Assembly: GCA_029844215.1 (NCBI GenBank)
Contig: CM056734.1
Coordinates: forward strand, 17,742,501 to 17,806,500
Direction: 5' to 3'
DNA length: 64,000 nucleotides
Source: Przewalskia tangutica
Taxonomy: Eukaryota; Streptophyta; Magnoliopsida; Solanales; Solanaceae
Shown here: piece by piece, positions 22,387-34,100 of the stretch
Layout of the letters: the number at the start of each line of letters is the position of its first letter
Numbering within the stretch: position 1 is the stretch's first letter
Translations under genes and position numbers: made by a program
The notes under the pieces: generated by a model
What the model was told of the DNA's origin: nothing
Database searches by the model: none
What the model saw: the letters and a program-made list of their open reading frames with translations, nothing else

Positions 22387-25338
22387 CACCCCCTCAGTCG
22401 TAGCGGAAGGAGGCCGGACGCTGAGACTGGATCTGAAGTCAAGAAACAACTGTCTGGGAAGTCCTTTGGTAAATATGTCTGCATACTGATACGATGATGA
22501 AACATGTAACACTCTGACATGGCCTAAAGCAACTTTCTCACGAACAAAGTGTAGGTCTATCTCAATGTGCTGAACCGAATTATGAGACAAATAGATGACA
22601 AAGATGTTATCACAGTACACAATAGATGTCTGACGCAAAGGACACTGAAGTTCTAACAGTAAGTTTCTGAGCCAACAAATCTCACATTACATTTGCAACG
22701 CTCAGACTCAAATTTCAGACCTGGATCTAGATATGGTAATACGTCGCCGCGTACAAGAAATCAGATTATCCCCTAAGAAAACACAAAAGTCAGAGGTGGA
22801 GCGTCGCGTGTCGGGACACCCTGCCCAATCTGCATCCGTATATGATAGCAACCTGTTTGGCGCAGAGGGGTATAGGTGCAAACCATAATCAAGGGTACCC
22901 TTAATGTATCGAATAATACGCTTAAGAGCAGTGAAATAAGACTCTCTGGGGGAATGCATGAATAAGCACACATGCTGAACAACATAAGCTATGTCCGCCA
23001 GTAAATGTGAGAGATCTTGCACCTGCAAGGCTCCTATACAGAGTAGGATCAGAGACTGGAGCACCATCCATAGCACTGAGCTTAGATTTCGAATCGACTG
23101 GAGTAGGCATAACTTTGCAATTCGCCATCTTAGCCCTGTACACTATCTCATCTGCATACTTAGGCTGACACAAGAACATGTGATTGGCAGACCTGGTCAC
23201 TGATATCCCCAAGAAATAACTCAGCTTTCTCAAATCAGTCATTGCAAATTCGGACTTAAGCAAGGCAATAATCTCATTTTTCAATCTATCTGATGAGGCA
23301 GTCAGAACAATATCATCCACGTACAGTAATAAGTAAGCATTGCTACTACCTCGATGAAAAATGAAGAGTAATGTATCACTCTTGCTGCATACAAACACTA
23401 TCTACAAGATATACCTGACAAAACGATCATACCACGCACGGGGAGCCTGTTTCAGGTCATATAGTGACTTACAGAGACGGCACACATAGTGAGGGACTGC
23501 TGGATGGGTGAACTCAGGCGGCTGATGCATGTACATTGTTTCTCTCAAGTCCCCATGTAAGAATGCATTCTTCACATCAAGTTGATGGATCGGCCAGTGT
23601 TTGCCCATGACAATGCTCAAAACTGTGCGAATAGTAGCCGGTTTGACAACCGGGCAGAAGGTCTCTCCACAATCAATGCCCTCCTGCTGATTTGTGTCAT
23701 TAGCCACAAGACGGGTCTTATACCTCTCAAGATCCCCATTGTCTCTGAACTTGTGACGAAAAAAGCACATACAACGAATTACATTCACCCCCTCAGGTCT
23801 AGGTACTAGATCCCACGTGTGCTGTTTAGTTAAAACATTGAATTCCTCATACATAGCCGCATTCCAATTAGCGTCTTGTTTGACCAATTTTGGGTTCTTT
23901 GGAAGTGGAGAGATGGTTTGGGCATACAATTTGAAATGGACTTTGGGTTTGAAGATTCCACGCTTTGAACGAGTTTCCATTGGATGAGTAGGGACAGTGG
24001 GTGGCGGAGTGGTGTCTGAGACGGGGGGTAAAGTTGGATAAGGAGAAAGTGGGGGCGAAGCCATCGGAGGAGCCGCGGCTCCTGGATCGAGCGGCGCGGC
24101 GCCTCGTGTGGGCCGCGCTGCCGACAGTATTCTCAAGATTGCTCACTGGAAATCAGCGTCGCGCTCGGCGACGAATGTAAGGCGTGAGATGTTCGAGGAT
24201 GAGGGGAGAGATGGAAGGCTCGTCAAGAAATGAGTAGTCTGGTTTTTGGAATTTTGGAAGATTCGAAAATGGGAATGTGGTCTCGTTGAATGTGACGTGA
24301 CGAGATATGTGGATTTGACGAGTCGACAAGTCATAGCATAGATAGCCCCTATGGTTTGGCGGGAATCCTAGGAATACACATGGAGTAGACCTAGGAGAAA
24401 GCTTGTAAGGGGCGGTAGAACTGAGGTTAGGATAGCACAGACAACCAAAAATTCGTAGATGATCATAGGAGGAGACTCTATGGTAGAGGATTTCGGTAGG
24501 GGTCATATTGTGAAGAGTTCTAATAGGGAGAATATTTAGAATGTATTCTGACATTTTAGCAGCATATACCCAGAAGAAAGGAGGAATGCATGAATTAATA
24601 GGGTGCGAATCATATTGTTAATGGTACGTATGATTCTTTCAGCTTTACCGTTTTGTGGTGAGATGTGAGGGCATGAGAAGCGAAAAACCATGTCATTATT
24701 TGTACAAAACCGGTGAAACATAGAGTTATTGAATTCACGACCATTATCGCACTGAAATGGTTTTATACTTTTTTCAAACTGTGTGTGGATAAACTTGCGA
24801 AACTCAAGAAATTTGGCAAACACTTCCGATTTAAATTTAAGAGGATATAACCAAACATAGTGTGAAAAATCATCAAGCAACACAAGATAGTATTTATGAC
24901 CGAGAGAACTAGAGATATGAGATGTCCATAAATCGGCATGTATAATATCAAAAGGAGCAAGTGTAACACTAGTAGATGATTTAAACGGAAGACGAATATG
25001 TTTGCCTAAAGAGCAAGAAACACAATTTTGAGCAAGTTTCCCATTACAAGCAATGAAATTGTTGCCTTTAAGAAAATTAAAAACTGGGACTCCTGGATGA
25101 CCAAGCCTATTATGTCAAGTTGAAGAAGAAACAACTGCTAGAGTGACCGGAGAGCAAGATCTGACAGCGGAGGTGGAAGTGAATGGATAGAGATCCCCAT
25201 TCTATTGCATCTCGTAAGAGGTGCCCGTATGAAGATCATTCACAGTAAAATCAAAAGGGTCAAAATCCACGGAGGCAGAATTATTACGAGTAAATTGGCG
25301 GACAAATATGAGGTTCTTAATCATGTGCTTTGATACCA
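22387..25338 (-). pseudogene. Copia Pol remnant: integrase, reverse transcriptase, RNase H
   Basis: Reading leftwards: GAG-pre-integrase fragment (25399-25202, FVRQFTRNN and VDFDPFDFTVND). Then an integrase core (24883-24536) with FQCDNGREFNN and SPQNGKAERIIRT, so the second Asp and the Glu of the D,D,E set are visible. The connector (24554-24153) has PSEILYH-like and GFPPNHRGYLCYDLS motifs. Reverse transcriptase (24136-23402) includes QLDVKNAFLHGDL and SLYDLKQAPRAWYD, continuing at 23398-22922 with LLLYVDDIVLTASSD. RNase H follows (23076-22708, TDADWAGCPDTRRST) and its C-terminus lies at 22638-22339 (VYCDN, HIEIDLHFVREKV, ADIFTKGL). Frames change at least five times. Not functional as read, though some breaks may be sequence error. 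Confidence 0.9.
25325..25338 (-). other. Primer-binding site (tRNA-iMet)
   Basis: The minus strand reads TGGTATCAAAGCAC immediately inside the right LTR; it matches the common plant copia PBS and shows the element's direction. Confidence 0.85.
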
Positions 25339-25538
25339 TGTAAGATAATATTAATCTACCTTGAGGTTTCATTAATATTAAGGTATATATAAAGTACAAT
25401 ATTCATCTCTTATACAATAGAAATTCTAAGTCTATACAAAAGAGGAATTCTAGTTTTACCATAATTATATTTACACAATATATGAAAATATTTTAATTAT
25501 GGGTAGGGAATATATTATTTCTTATATTTACATGTTTA
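25339..25538 (-). repeat. 5' LTR of the copia element at 22181-25538
   Basis: About 200 bp partner of 22181-22386. It begins (plus view) tgtaagataatattaa and ends atgttta before GAATG. Confidence 0.8.
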
Positions 25539-26159
25539 GAATGACCTATTTAATTAATTCTTTCTCAAGTATATCACTTTAAAATTAATTGTTGTGAGAT
25601 GCTTTGACCAATCAAATGCATGGTTTATGAGTTTAAAGTAAAAAAAAGAAAGATCAAATCAATAAGGCAATGGACTTCTTTGATGTCGACGGACTAAGAT
25701 TTTAAGGTCTTAAATTGTGAAAGGTTTGAAAGGATTTTAATAAAATTATTAAATTAAATTATTGATCAAATGTACAAGCTTGAATAATGAATACTTCGTA
25801 GTCCTTATATTAACCAAGTCAAATATCTCATCATATTATTATGGCCAAATATGATATTATTGTGTGGGCCAACTATATTGTCCACAATAATATATTTCGA
25901 AGTCCCAATAATACTCTTTGCGACTGTCAACAAAATCCTTTGATTACAAGTATTAGTAATAGTTTAACACGTTTTTGCTCTTTCAGAGAAAAGGGACTGA
26001 CAGTGGACTTTAAACAAGTGAATTGACAGTTTGGAACAGATTTTCCATGAGTATATTATATATTTTGTATAGTATCATTTCGATATAACCGTTTCTCTTA
26101 CTTTACTCTTGTTTTACTCGTAATTTATTTTGATTGTTTTGCTTGTGATTATGTTTTGT

Positions 26160-26270
26160 CTTGAGCGGAGGGTCTCCCGGAAACAACCGCTCTCTCTACC
26201 TACCAACGTGAAGGTAAGGTCTGTGTACACTCTACCCTCCTCATACCCACGGTGTGAATTTCACGTTATC
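26160..26270 (+). mobile_element. SINE-like fragment (Solanaceae type)
   Basis: Contains ggagggtctcccggaaacaa, then ctctctctacc, and ggtaaggtctgtgtacactc with taccctcctcatacccac. These phrases closely follow a widespread plant SINE 3' body (ggtctatcggaaacagcc, then ggtaaggtctgcgtacac and taccctccccagacccca) that I know from Solanaceae genomes. The tRNA-like head and target duplications were not resolved, so the boundaries are approximate. Confidence 0.5.
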
Positions 26271-26651
26271 GTAATTCACTTTTACCACTTAAAGTCAAGC
26301 CTATGTTGGCCAATATGAATTGCATAGGATTCATATCATACTATCATAGTGTTTTCTTCCTATATTCCATGAGTAAACCTAAGACCTCACATTAAGAGAG
26401 TGAAAGAATGCTAATCACTCCATCACACGGCGGTGGTTCCACAAATTTTAAGATTCATAGAAAGTGGATTCAATATTTGTAATTACTATATATAGGGTCA
26501 TCTCAAACATATAAGGAGTCATGTTCTAATTCGTAAAAGTGACATTAATTGGGCTAAGACCTGCGAATTATGATTTTTTACAGTAAATTATGGCTAATAC
26601 TATTTAATAAAAAATAAAAAAAAGGATCCTAAAATTTTATTCGTTTTTCAG

Positions 26652-26700
26652 AGGGCCTGTGCGGTAGCACACCTCGCACAAGTCCAAAGACGGCCCTGAC
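26652..26700 (-). mobile_element. hAT-like terminal fragment
   Basis: On the minus strand this reads GTCAGGGCCGTCTTTGGAC and on to a cggtagcacacct-type core. CAGGGCCG starts are common to plant hAT termini. The opposite end and an 8-bp duplication were not found, so this is a weak call. Confidence 0.3.
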
Positions 26701-28155
26701 TATACATACGCGTTGCATATAGGGATAGTAGATTTCCTAAATATAAAAGTTACCTTGGGTATGATAAGCACCACTAATACACTCCAAATAATTTGGGATG
26801 GTAATTTTCCACGTAACCAGATATTCACAAGTCACACCAATCCTATACTCACGTACAGAATATTTTAAGAAAACATGATGTGAATAAATGAAGAGTGTTA
26901 AGGGCAAAATTGTAGCGCACATGATGAAAATGAGTAGCGTACGTGAATTCACGTATACACGGTCTACGTATTCTAGATGTAAATACATTACTCATGTATC
27001 AAAGTTTGTCCATATTAACTTTTCAACAATTGTATTTCCACAAGATGGAGTGTTAAATGGATTTCAGTAGTTTGAAAATTTTGAAATTCAGTGTGTAAGA
27101 TGCAGTGTTAAATGGACTTCAGTAGTTCTAAAAAATTCTAAATCTTTAGACTTCAGGACTGTTAATGTTTCATTCTCGTCATTTGTCATAGCCTTTTTGG
27201 AGTTCAATTTTAAAGTAGAATACAGTTAGTATGAGAGTTTTAAATTTGGAGTTTAATCATAAAATAATTGTAACGGAGATTTTAATCTGCCAATTGCTGA
27301 CACGAAATACTTGAACAACGTGATACTCTCCGGAGCAGGTTGTGCAAAACTGGATTCAACTATATGACAATTGACATGTAATTTTTCTCCAATGTCTTGT
27401 GCATTTATTTAAATAAAAGTGATGTCAAGCCAGTTTACAAACTTTACATTCATCTGGACAATTCTACCAAATACTACCTCCCACCAACACATGTAACCAA
27501 GACTTTGTAGAAAGAGTTGATATAAATATCTTCCACCTCACGTGTTTCTTTTCAAAGACGCAAATATAATTTGGATATATTGATTGCTTTCAGTTACTTC
27601 TATGAAGAATAATAGTACATTTATTAGACCAGCTAATCAGATAGGAGTTCAGTCGAGTAACATTCATACTTGTGAAACCAGAATTTCAAATGCATCATTA
27701 ATTAAATCAAAGATGTCATAGTAGCAGAGCGAAGAAGCTCAATCGAATACAACAGAATTGTCATCACTAGCCCAAGAAAATGCAGAGGTAAAATGAGAAA
27801 GTCCAGCGCACACTGAAAGCCAAAATTAGATTCAAAAGCTGACGAGAGTAGATTTTGAAAGACCAGTTTCATTGCGAATTTGCGCAGAGTAGCAAATTTT
27901 TTACATGCACTTTTTCACAGATAGGGAGTATGATGTAAATATTAAGGCATAGGTGTAGTGCATCCTCACAATTTAACAAAATGCTACAAGCATACAACTA
28001 GAACAGAGACACACACAGAGTTGTAAGGGCCATAAGTTGACTCTTAATTAGTTGTAAAGCACATAAATAATACAAAAGCAAAAGCCTACTTCGCCCCTCT
28101 GCTTGGTGTACAAAATGGAATTTGGAATCAGCTGCCTTGAACTCTTGAAATATGC

Positions 28156-31100
28156 TTAGTCATTTTTCCCCTTTAACCGTGCAATTAGTTCATCCTGCCA
28201 ACAGAATTGCATAGTAAGAACGTGCATCGAAAGAGAATGCCATGCCATGCTACAGAATAGGCCAAACATTCAGCAAAACACATCACAGATACAAAATCAA
28301 GAACTACGCCTCAACTCGAAACAAGTCGTGAAATCACATCATACAAGTACTACGTAAAAAGTGTATAATGTCCTTAAGGAGGACAAGTTACGGAGGAAAA
28401 AATAGAACAGTGGACCACAATCAAAAGTTAAAAACCTATACAAGAGAAAATGTTATGCAAATACTTGCCTTCCTTCCTCTCAGTGAAAGACCTTTCTCCT
28501 TTAACATAGCCCGTAGCTTCTCAACAGTCATATTTCGTATGTCAGGTGTACGAGATTTTGAAGTTTCTGCAGGAGCTAAGACACAGTTTAATACATCACT
28601 AACTATAAATGATAACGCCCATGAATTTATTCTGCAAAAATAAGTAGTTTCCACAGAGACTTCAAACAAGTAAATTTGGACAAAGACAGAGTAGGAAATA
28701 TAACAATGAAGTTCTACCAGTGTACATCTGATCAGCAAAAACATGATGAAGTTCTACCAGTGTATATCTGATCTGAAAAAACAAGATGGTGTCTAACTGA
28801 GAATATACTATTTCTTGGACCTTTGCATTTACTTTTCAGGCATCACATGGTAAATCAAATCAGTAGGCCTCAAGGTAAGTGGCTTCCACGTTCCCAGAGG
28901 TTTGGGGAATATGACATTTAGGCCACGTTTGGTACGCTGTATTAAGCTGGACTGTACTGGACAAAAAAATAATACAGCGTTGGTGGGCGTTGTCAGCCGC
29001 ACTGGACTGTACTATTTCTAAAAATAGTACAGTCCAACTGCCATTTTTGAGACCCATCTAGCAGGTGGGTCTTCCCTGGACTGTACTAAAAATAAAAAAA
29101 ATAAAAAAATACAATTCGTTATATATTAATACTCTAATACCATCCATTATATATTAATACGATACAAGACAAGATAATCCAAAGAGTACACCCAATACAA
29201 GATAAGATGCAGTACAATCCAAAGAGTCGATCCAACGAAATTAGTACAGTCCAGTGCGACATACCAAACGAGCCCTTAATGGCCATTAACAGAAGTTAGA
29301 GCTAAGGCATTTTAATCGCCTTTTTCCATATCACTCAATGTCCGAAGACACATTTTCTTAAAGCAGCCTTTATTCACCATCTAGTCTCATTAGATAAAGT
29401 TATACATGAACTTGATGCTTGACAGTAATTCAGACGACTTAATATTGGTAGTAAACGATAGGAGTGTGATCTTTACTTCTCATCCAAAATAAAATTTGGT
29501 AGTAAATGTTAAGATCTTATAATCAGTCCTAACAAAATTTCAGCAAGTTCCTAACTGAAGGTAGAGAGTAGTTAAACGGACTTGCAGCATAGAAAGGCAC
29601 AAGGAGTAAACACAAAAATAAGAAGTAGATCTTGTAATAAACGCCCCTAATAAAGATTTCACAAGGTTCTCAACTAGTTGGTCAAGAGTAGTTATTCAAT
29701 ATGCAGCATAGGATCGATGTGTCAAAAGTAGTAAAAGAAGACTACAATAACAACGAGCCTAGGAACCACACAATTTCTTTGAACTCTTCTTTTAGCCAAT
29801 AAAGACACTGCCTCAGATAGTCGAGTTTTACTTTGTGCATTTGCGTAGCATAATACTGATATGATTATTAGTTTCTTTATAGTAAATACACTTCATCTCA
29901 TGATGTCATCAATGTAAAATTAAGTCGAATCTCCTCTCTACTCATCATAATTCAGGAGGGCCTCCCAGTTGATAAGATTACATTAGCCCCCTCCCCCTCT
30001 TTCATTGCAAACCTAGCCTTCCCACTTTGTGTTCTGTGACTAACTTTGTAAAATATACTAGCCCCCTCCTGCCCACCTCATTTTGCTTCAATTACAAACC
30101 TAGCCTTCCCTCCGTGTTCTGCAATTAATATTTTAGGTTAAGCTTTAATTCATGACCTTGCCTTAAAATATCAAGATTAACTTTTAAGATAAACTGAGGC
30201 TGTTTACACAAAAAATCCATGAGTGGAAGTCATTAGTCATTTAAATACTACGGCCTCCATCCAGTCTATATGATACTTTCCATTTTAGGATGTCCTAAAA
30301 TATTCTAAGGCTATATAACTAATAAAGTTACTACTATATTCGTAAGAACTTCTAGAAATTAAAATGACTATTTAAATTTAAAACTTGATGTGATGTTTTC
30401 CAATCAAGATAAAATTTTCAATATATATGCAATATATCCTTCTAAATGTACTAGTACTGTATAATAATCAAGTAAATCTTAAATTCCTATGTACCCAATC
30501 AAATGGTATTTCATAAAATGGAAGGGAAGGAGCGGTCTTTCGCAAACAATAATACTACTGTTCTCTTTTTCTGGAACCAAAAGTATAATACTACTGTTCT
30601 CTTTTTCTGGAACCAAAAGTACAAGAGCTGCCGATCTGGTATTCAAACAATGCAATACAAGTTCTGAGCTATAATTTAAGAGTCAAATTGGACAATGTAA
30701 ACAGATGAAGTAGTAGAGAGCTAAGGGATACTTACCTAATTTTTCTTTTTCAATTAGCAATATGATGCATGAACAATTACAAAAATTCAAGTATCTTTCG
30801 ATGAAAGACCACTTCGTTTAAAATATACTTTTGATTGTACCACATACAAAGACCATAAGTGATTATTAACAATGGGCTCACCTTGGCCAGAGGCAGCTTG
30901 GTTACTGGTTGTAGCCTTCTTGGTTGATGCCCTACCATCCAATGCTTTTTCAGCAGCTCTGCAAATTAATTGGTGGCAGGAGATATAAATATGTTATAAG
31001 AGGAAAGCTACACTAGCTGGTACAAAGTTACTGAACTAAGAAAACATGGACATTACCTTTTTCTACCATTGTCATTTGAGGAAATCCCCTTGCCGTCTTT

Positions 31101-34100
31101 TGAACTATAGTCACCCTTCTGCTTCTTAAGCATGAGAGACCTAATCAATATGTTTTGCTGGTTTGTCTTAATAAGCTGGTCCTCTGCATATACAACATTT
31201 TGTAAAACATAATAGCAATCCAGATTGATGAAGACAGCAACCTAGCCTTGAAGAAAATGGTAAATGAGGAATGAATAAATTTAAAATCTTAAAAAGAGAA
31301 AAAAGAGAGACATTCAAATTGCTTGAATCGTCAAGACACGAGATAGCGAGATATCTCTAAAATTTAACCAACCATGTACTAGATGAAACAGAATGAGAGG
31401 ATATCACTGCTTTACAATAACTTGGAACAAAAGTGCATATGCAAAGTCCAAGAAACCAAAAACTAAGCCATAAAATAACCATATGCAGGTAACCATTCAA
31501 GGAAGTCATGTTGTTGTCATGTGACCAAGAGATCATGAGTTCAAGTTGTGGAAACAGACTCTTGCAGAAATGTGAGTTAAGGTTGCGTACAATAGACCCT
31601 TGTGGTCCGGCCCTTCCCCAGACCCCGCGCATAGCGGGAGCTTTACACCGGGCTGCCCTTTTTTTATGCAAGTAACCATTCAAAGGACAAGAAAAACAGG
31701 TGAATTTGAGGCTAAATCAATTTTCACCATAAAAAAGGGATTGCTCAGCTCATTCGTTTATATAGAATTGCTGCTATCTAAATAATTTAAAATGCATTAA
31801 TATGTAGAAACAGACCCGGAGGTGACGTTTCATGATCGCAGACATATATTCGCATTCCACCCTGCATAAAGTTTTAAAATTAGTGGAGATCAAAACAACA
31901 TGAAAGATGCATTATTAAACATTTCCTGATAGCATTACTTCACTTTTGAATAACAAAATTCTTTTCCAGCTAATGCTGGTTTGCCGATATGATGGTCATA
32001 AGCACGCAAGAGGCTAAGATCACATGGATAATATAATCTTACAGTGAAGACAAAAGAAGGAAAGACAAAGCTGATTGTTTCTCTAAAAGAGTAAAAGGTG
32101 CAAGGAGGCCGTTGAAATCAGATAAGAGGTACCACCTATTTATTTATCTTTCGAAGACCTTTCTGATCATACACTGATTCACGCAGGGTTAGGATCACCT
32201 GATAGTCATTTATTTTGGATGTAAAACCTTATTACTGTCTGGGCTGGGCTTAAATGGCATTCCAGCCAAAAGGCAAGAAGGGAAAGAACAGTTTCTCAAT
32301 CTAAACTAAATGAAATTCTTCCAGGAAAACATACTACTACGTGCATAATTGTAATTGTATCATCATTCACCACCATGTTGAAGGAAGACTAAATTCCACA
32401 ATAAGAATAATAAAGGCCAAGTCCTGTGCAGTTGTTAATTTGAACTTCTTTTATATGTACTAGTATGTTTAGTACAGGTTAAAATAAAAGTAGAGAAATC
32501 AAAGGAACAAAATTTTAAACTCTCCCTACTATTTCCCTCTCTACGGGTTCATTGAGTATTAATATATTTTAAAATTGTAGGTTCAGGCCTACTATTATTG
32601 TAATTATAATAATTTTTTACACATAAATTTATATTCCGCGTTGAAAATACTGGTTCCAATGAACCGAGTGCTATACGCAGGGGCGAATTTATGACTAATT
32701 TTTTTGGGCACGTGAACCCATGAACTTTTCGCAAAACTAGGTATTTTATGTACATATTTTTTGGAATTAATCTAATATTACCTGCTGGAACCTATGCTAC
32801 AAAAAGGTTAAATGGTGCATTTGGTTAAAAACTTTTAGTTTTTTTACTAAGAGTAACAAGGATCAACTCTCACTTAATGCATTTTTTCTCCCTGTTTTGG
32901 TAGTGCACACATGCAGGCGCGGAGCTAGGTAGGCTCAAGTAGGGTTGTTACCGAGCCGAACCATACCGAATAATAAATATATTTGATTTGATTCGAAAAT
33001 TTTCGAACCTTAAGTTCGATTCGATTCGAACTCATCGAATCTTAAAAATTAAAGCTCTATTCGGGTTCGACAATATTTTTGAGCAGTTAAGGTTCGATCC
33101 GATTCGGCAAATCGGATCGAATATTCGAAAATAGTTCGATCCGATTCGGCAAATCGGATCGAATATTCGAAAATAGTTCGATCCGAATCTGACATAGACT
33201 TTGATGATGAAGGAAGAATCGGTGACATTGGGGGGTTTGTATCATGAGGTTTCAACTGGTGACTTAATCTTAGCCGCCAAGGTTAGAGAGAGGTCAAAGC
33301 AAATGAGGAAGAAGAGGACAAGACGGCAACAAGAGGTAGGGCTGAAATGGCCCTGCCCTAAGACCGCAGCAAGAGGGCAAGACCGCAACAAATGAGGGAC
33401 AAGAGCTGAAGAGGGCAAGGCCGCAACAAATAAAATTTTAGGGTTTATATATATATATATATATATGGACGGGGGCGAATATTCGGCTCGATTTGGGCCG
33501 AATCAAAATCTAAGGTTCGGCCTTATATTTGATGCAACAAATCGAACTCAAATCGAGCTTTTTCGAGCCGAATTTTGCGAATTGAATCGAATAGTTTGGC
33601 TCACTCACAGCCCTAGGCTCAAGGGGTTCATCCGAACCCCAGTGAAAAATTATACTCTATATACAAGGTTAAAATTATTTTTATGTATATGTGGTAGATG
33701 TTGAACCCCTCGACTTCTTCGTGTATTTAATTCTTCATATTTTTTAACCCCTCTGTGAAAATCCTGGCTCTGCCAGTGCACACATATTCTAGAAACCATA
33801 GATCCGCCTCTGGCTATAAGGTTGTATCCGCATATGATCTCCCTGAACTCTATATCCAACATAAAGCCTAAACTTGTTCTCCATAATTTATACAAAGGAG
33901 ATAAGTTCGGGACTATTAAACAACAGTTATATCTACTCAATTGTACTGTACGGTTCAACAATATTTTAAAGCAGTATTAATAACACATAAAAGGCATCAG
34001 CAAAGAAAAGGGGACTAGGAAATAGGGTTAGAAAGAAGTTACCGGAGTAGAGGAGGAGACGGTGGAGGAGAAGAGGCCGCGAGAAGGGAGGTCAGCTAGG

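Larger units (their letters stand above)
22181..25538 (-). mobile_element. Ty1/copia retrotransposon with 5' internal deletion
   Basis: LTRs of about 200 bp lie at 22181-22386 and 25339-25538; the outer flanks carry GAATG on both sides (22176-22180 and 25539-25543), a plausible TSD. On the minus strand a tRNA-iMet PBS (TGGTATCAAAGCAC) abuts the right LTR, and a purine-rich gactgagggggtgtg precedes the left LTR, so the element reads leftwards. The interior is only about 2.95 kb: gag and protease are gone and the PBS runs straight into GAG-pre-integrase code. The coding remains resemble those at 18411-21096, so both may belong to the same copia group. Confidence 0.85.
25544..28155. other. Intergenic DNA, transposon fragments only
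   Basis: About 2.6 kb between the copia element and the 3' end of the DDA1/SAP gene. Apart from a SINE-like patch (about 26160-26270) and a hAT-like end (about 26652-26700), I see nothing supportable: AT-rich sequence and short open frames without domains. A near-repeat 'gtgttaaatgga(t/c)ttcagtag' occurs at about 27050 and 27105. The part just left of 28155 presumably holds the 3' UTR of the DDA1/SAP gene. Confidence 0.6.

Noticed and set aside
31357..31683. 108-codon antisense frame
   Set aside because: Runs through a TS-type SINE in an intron; not a gene.
33201..33704. Short forward frames
   Set aside because: Inside the nested hAT elements; no transposase motif and compositional bias only.
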